Assembly (NCBI GenBank): GCA_951800685.1
Contig: CATOJY010000028.1
Span: forward strand, 1 to 45,171
Source of the DNA: an uncultured Lachnospiraceae bacterium
GTDB lineage: Bacteria > Bacillota > Clostridia > Lachnospirales > Lachnospiraceae
Length of the DNA: 45,171 nt
Direction: 5' to 3'
In this document: positions 42,705-45,171 of the stretch, in pieces
Layout of the letters: every line of letters starts with the position of its first letter
How positions within the stretch are numbered: the stretch's first letter is position 1
Position numbers and translations under genes: made by a program
The notes under the pieces: generated by a model
The model's database searches: none
Told to the model about the DNA's origin: nothing
The model's input: only the letters and a program-made list of their open reading frames with translations

Positions 42705-43730
42705 ATGAAAAGCGCAGTTTTTTATGGAAAACATGATTTGAGGATTGAGCAGAGCGATGTGCCAAAGCCAGGGCCGAGAGAGGTTCTGATCCAGGTAAAG
42801 GCATGTGGGATCTGCGGCACGGATGTCCATATTTATGAAGGAGATCAGGGGGCGGCAGAAGTTCATCCACCTACGATTCTGGGACATGAATTTGCGGGAA
42901 TCATTGCACAGACAGGTTGTGATGTGAAAGCGTTTCAGGAAGGAGACAGGGTTTGCATTGATCCGAATTGCTATTGTGGCGCTTGTGATTTCTGCAGAAA
43001 TGGAGAAGTACATTTCTGTGAACATATGGTAGGGTACGGTACAACGGAAAATGGCGGTTTTGCAGAGTATTGTGTAGTAAATGAGAGTCAGGTTTACCGC
43101 TTGGGAGATCGCACTACATTTGAACAAGGAGCAATGGCAGAACCAGTAGCATGCTGTCTGCATGGAATAGATATGTGTGAGATCAAGCCAGGAAGCCAGG
43201 TGGTAGTGATTGGTGGTGGTATGATTGGTATGTTAATGCTTCAATTAGCAAAGCTGGCAGGCGCTGCTAAAGTAGCATTGCTTGAGCCCGTGGAGAAGAA
43301 ACGGGATATGGGCAGAAAACTTGGAGCCGATGTCTGTATCGATCCTTTGCACGAAGATGTCAAGACATGTCTGAAAGAGGCAGGCATGACATGGATCCGC
43401 ACAGTGATTGAGTGTGCGGGGCTGCCGGCGACTATGGAGCAGGCGATTGACCTTGTGGGAAATAAGGGGACAGTGATGTTGTTCGGCCTGACAAAACCGG
43501 ATGCGCAGATTTCTGTAAAACCTTTCCAGGTCTTCCAGAAGGAAGTGACTTTAAAAGCATCCTATATTAATCCTTGTACGCAGGGCAGAGCGTTGCAGTT
43601 GATCGATTCTGGCAGGTTAGATGTGGAAAGCATGGTGTGCAGGACGATTGGTCTGGAAGAGCTGGAAAACGTATTGTCAGATCCAGCGCTCCGTGCAGAA
43701 GGAAAATACATTGTGGTTCCTGAAAAGTAA
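42705..43730 (+). CDS. Zinc-dependent alcohol/polyol dehydrogenase
   Basis: A 341-residue medium-chain dehydrogenase. Catalytic zinc ligands are Cys37 (CGICGTDVH), His61-Glu62 (GHEF) and the later Glu in the AMAEPVACC segment. The structural zinc site has Cys91, Cys94, Cys97 and Cys105. The Rossmann motif is VIGGGMIGMLMLQLAK. The pattern fits the sorbitol/threonine/butanediol dehydrogenase branch, oxidising a secondary alcohol with NAD(P). The substrate is not clear. ATG42705 follows AAAAGGAGG; the frame is open to 42669. It stands alone, and cutC downstream has a separate leader. Confidence 0.88.
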   Translation: MKSAVFYGKHDLRIEQSDVPKPGPREVLIQVKACGICGTDVHIYEGDQGAAEVHPPTILGHEFAGIIAQTGCDVKAFQEGDRVCIDPNCYCGACDFCRNGEVHFCEHMVGYGTTENGGFAEYCVVNESQVYRLGDRTTFEQGAMAEPVACCLHGIDMCEIKPGSQVVVIGGGMIGMLMLQLAKLAGAAKVALLEPVEKKRDMGRKLGADVCIDPLHEDVKTCLKEAGMTWIRTVIECAGLPATMEQAIDLVGNKGTVMLFGLTKPDAQISVKPFQVFQKEVTLKASYINPCTQGRALQLIDSGRLDVESMVCRTIGLEELENVLSDPALRAEGKYIVVPEK

Positions 43731-43788
43731 TGATTCTGAATTGTCCTCAAAGATTACGGAGCGGGTCAAGTGTACTTTCAGGCCTTAA

Positions 43789-43908
43789 GTGATAGATGAG
43801 AATGCTTGTCTTTACAGATTGCTGGCTCTGGAAGGCACAATCTGGGGAAGAAAGAAGAAGTTGTTGCTGGAGAATGTGAAAGAGGAGTGGAAAGAATTCT
43901 ACCAGTAG
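43789..43908 (+). pseudogene. Short ORF, possible remnant of a gene
   Basis: The 326 bases 43731-44056 hold no normal gene. A GTG-to-TAG frame of 39 codons (V-I-D-E-N-A-C-L-Y-R ... EEWKEFYQ) has a protein-like composition, with a hydrophobic stretch followed by a Lys/Glu-rich tail, but no ribosome binding site and no recognised family. It may be the tail of a decayed gene once placed after the dehydrogenase. Confidence 0.25.
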
Positions 43909-43923
43909 TATTAGGAAATAATA

Positions 43924-43952
43924 TTTAGAAGTAGAAAGGAAACAGATATACT
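43924..43952 (+). promoter_or_regulatory. Putative promoter of cutC
   Basis: TTTAGA (43924-43929), a 17-base spacer and TATACT (43947-43952) would give a leader of about 100 bases. Downstream, GGTAATTCCTTAC and GTAAGGGATATTAACC (43991-44024) form a hairpin in that leader. Confidence 0.42.
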
Positions 43953-44056
43953 ATTGCTCCATATATTCTAACACTTTAAGTAACAAGATGGGTAATTCCT
44001 TACTGGCTGTAAGGGATATTAACCATAAATAGGATTGTAGTAGAAAGGAATATGGT

Positions 44057-44854
44057 TTGGAACAACATTCAAAGTATACATTAGAATGCTGCGTTGACAG
44101 TGTAGAATCCGCTTTGGCGGCAGCCGGGGGCGGAGCTGATCGTCTGGAATTGTGTGCCGATCTGATTATAGGAGGTACTTCTCCGAGTCTGGCACTATAT
44201 GAGCAGGTGCATGCATGCTGTGATCTGCCGGTTAGAGTACTGTTAAGGCCGCGATTTGGTGATTTTCTTTATACAGAGTATGAATTTCGGATCCTGAGAA
44301 GAGAGGTAGAGTTGTTTCGGGAAGCCGGTGCGGAAGGAATTGTAATTGGCTGTCTGAAAGAGGATGGCAGTCTTAACATGGAGCAGATGCGGGAGCTGTT
44401 GAAGACTGCGGATGGGATGAAGATTACACTGCACCGTGCTTTTGATGTGTGTGCAGACCCGATCCGTGCTTATGAGCAGGCATGGGAACTTGGTATTGAT
44501 ACGATTCTCACATCGGGACAAGAGAGTAATTGTCTATTGGGGCTGCCACTGCTTAAGCGGCTGTGTGCGTTGGAGAAGGAAACAGGGATTTCGTGTGGAC
44601 CAGAGGGGGAGAGAAATGGTCAGAAGAGCGGCCCACAGATCATGGCAGGAGCAGGAGTCACGCCGCAAGTAATTAAACAGTTTCGTGAGCAAACGGATAT
44701 CACGGCATACCATCTGTCCGCGAAGAAGATCGTGGACAGTGGCATGCGTTACCGGAAGGAGGGGGTGCCCATGGGACTCCCGGCTATGAGTGAGTTTGAC
44801 ATCTTCCGGACAGACAGAGAGCTTGTGGAGCAGGCAAGACAGGCGTTAGCGTAG
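44057..44854 (+). CDS. cutC: Copper homeostasis protein CutC
   Basis: A 265-residue TIM-barrel protein of the CutC family. The opening ECCVDSVESALAAAGGGADRLELCADLIIGGTSPS, the RPRFGDFLYTE block, the LHRAFDVC segment and the ILTSGQE block are family marks. CutC was first linked to copper tolerance, though direct copper chemistry is debated. There is a short insertion near residues 175-190 (KETGISCGPEGERNGQKSG) relative to typical ~245-residue members. TTG44057 is the start, seven bases after AAAGGA; an ATG at 44052 is out of frame and stops after ten codons. Confidence 0.9.
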   Translation: MEQHSKYTLECCVDSVESALAAAGGGADRLELCADLIIGGTSPSLALYEQVHACCDLPVRVLLRPRFGDFLYTEYEFRILRREVELFREAGAEGIVIGCLKEDGSLNMEQMRELLKTADGMKITLHRAFDVCADPIRAYEQAWELGIDTILTSGQESNCLLGLPLLKRLCALEKETGISCGPEGERNGQKSGPQIMAGAGVTPQVIKQFREQTDITAYHLSAKKIVDSGMRYRKEGVPMGLPAMSEFDIFRTDRELVEQARQALA

Positions 44855-44904
44855 CAGGTGTCTGAGGAGATGTGGAGGATAGCGGCGTGTTTGGAAGGGG
44901 ATGA

Positions 44905-45151
44905 TCAACGGTATAGCACATAGTCTAGCATTTCCTTTTCGAATCCACTTTGTGCAAGATAATCCGAGGCTTCCATAGGATATTCTTTTAGGACAATTCG
45001 TTTCTTGTCTGGGAAAATGCGGCCGCTGTGGTACTCTTGTGCAAAGTGAATATTATCCCCCTTGGGAACCACCAGTTTCCCGCTTCAGAGCCACCCGGAA
45101 ATGGTATTTTCCACCTTCAGAGCCACCACAACATATTGTGGCAGCACACAT
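44905..45151 (-). pseudogene. Frameshifted small ORF at the window edge
   Basis: On the minus strand a frame opens at ATG 45151-45149 (M-C-A-A-T-I-C-C-G-G-S-E-G-G-K-Y-H-F-R-V and on) and stops early. A second frame continues from the same region as L-V-V-P-K-G-D-N-I-H-F-A-Q and on to a stop at 44905 (ending LDYVLYR). Together they span 247 bases, one more than a multiple of three. Removing one G from the GGG read at 45079-45081 on the minus strand joins them into one protein of about 81 residues. No family is recognised, and no ribosome binding site is visible before 45151, so the true start may lie beyond the window. Confidence 0.5.
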
Positions 45152-45171
45152 ATTTGATTTCACTATAAATC

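Noticed and set aside
42492..43163. 223-codon minus-strand frame opposite the dehydrogenase
   Set aside because: It overlaps a well-supported zinc dehydrogenase, has no recognisable domain and no ribosome binding site.

Overview
The window is chromosomal DNA of a spore-forming clostridial Firmicute, most likely a Lachnospiraceae member. The evidence is the intact spoIIIA operon (AA to AH), spoIVB, strong GGAGG ribosome binding sites, frequent GTG/TTG starts, and families typical of that group (DUF4125, DUF6320-type zinc-ribbon membrane protein, CmpB-like membrane protein, GerMN lipoprotein). Almost everything is housekeeping or sporulation DNA. I see no IS element, prophage, CRISPR array, tRNA or 16S/23S rRNA gene.

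Layout. 1-2.0 kb: a GerMN-domain lipoprotein and a DUF4125 protein. 1.9-5.2 kb: a divergent cluster of a condensation/acyltransferase-fold enzyme plus a zinc-ribbon six-helix membrane protein (minus strand) facing an HSL-type alpha/beta hydrolase (plus strand). 5.3-12.0 kb: dgt, dnaG, rpoD, trmK and a uridine-kinase-like nucleoside kinase, i.e. the replication/transcription macromolecular-synthesis block. 12.2-12.6 kb: rnpB, the RNase P RNA. 12.7-17.1 kb: a secreted trypsin-fold protease, an unknown membrane protein, a LacX-like aldose epimerase and a two-gene ABC exporter. 17.2-21.3 kb: a COG0523 (CobW/ZNG1) metallochaperone GTPase with a long His-rich tandem repeat, a second divergent CobW-like protein with a YcgQ/DUF1980-like tail, a YlmH-like S4 protein and a CmpB-like membrane protein, closed by a strong terminator that faces a minus-strand PHP phosphoesterase.

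22.3-41.6 kb is the classic clostridial sporulation/isoprenoid/DNA-repair string: spoIIIAA-AH, then prfC and a transglutaminase-like lipoprotein, then yqhY (Asp23), nusB, xseA, xseB, ispA, dxs, tlyA, nadK, argR, recN and spoIVB. Many of these genes overlap or nearly touch. In most Clostridia spo0A follows spoIVB directly. Here it does not: an XRE-type regulator and, on the opposite strand, a 77-residue protein resembling the second half of the Spo0A DNA-binding domain occupy the place. 42.6-45.2 kb: a zinc alcohol/polyol dehydrogenase, a 326-base stretch with a possible gene remnant, cutC, and a frameshifted minus-strand ORF at the edge.

The most interesting items are the changed spo0A locus, the His-repeat CobW pair, and the acyltransferase/DUF6320/hydrolase cluster. 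All family assignments were made by reading motifs without database searches.
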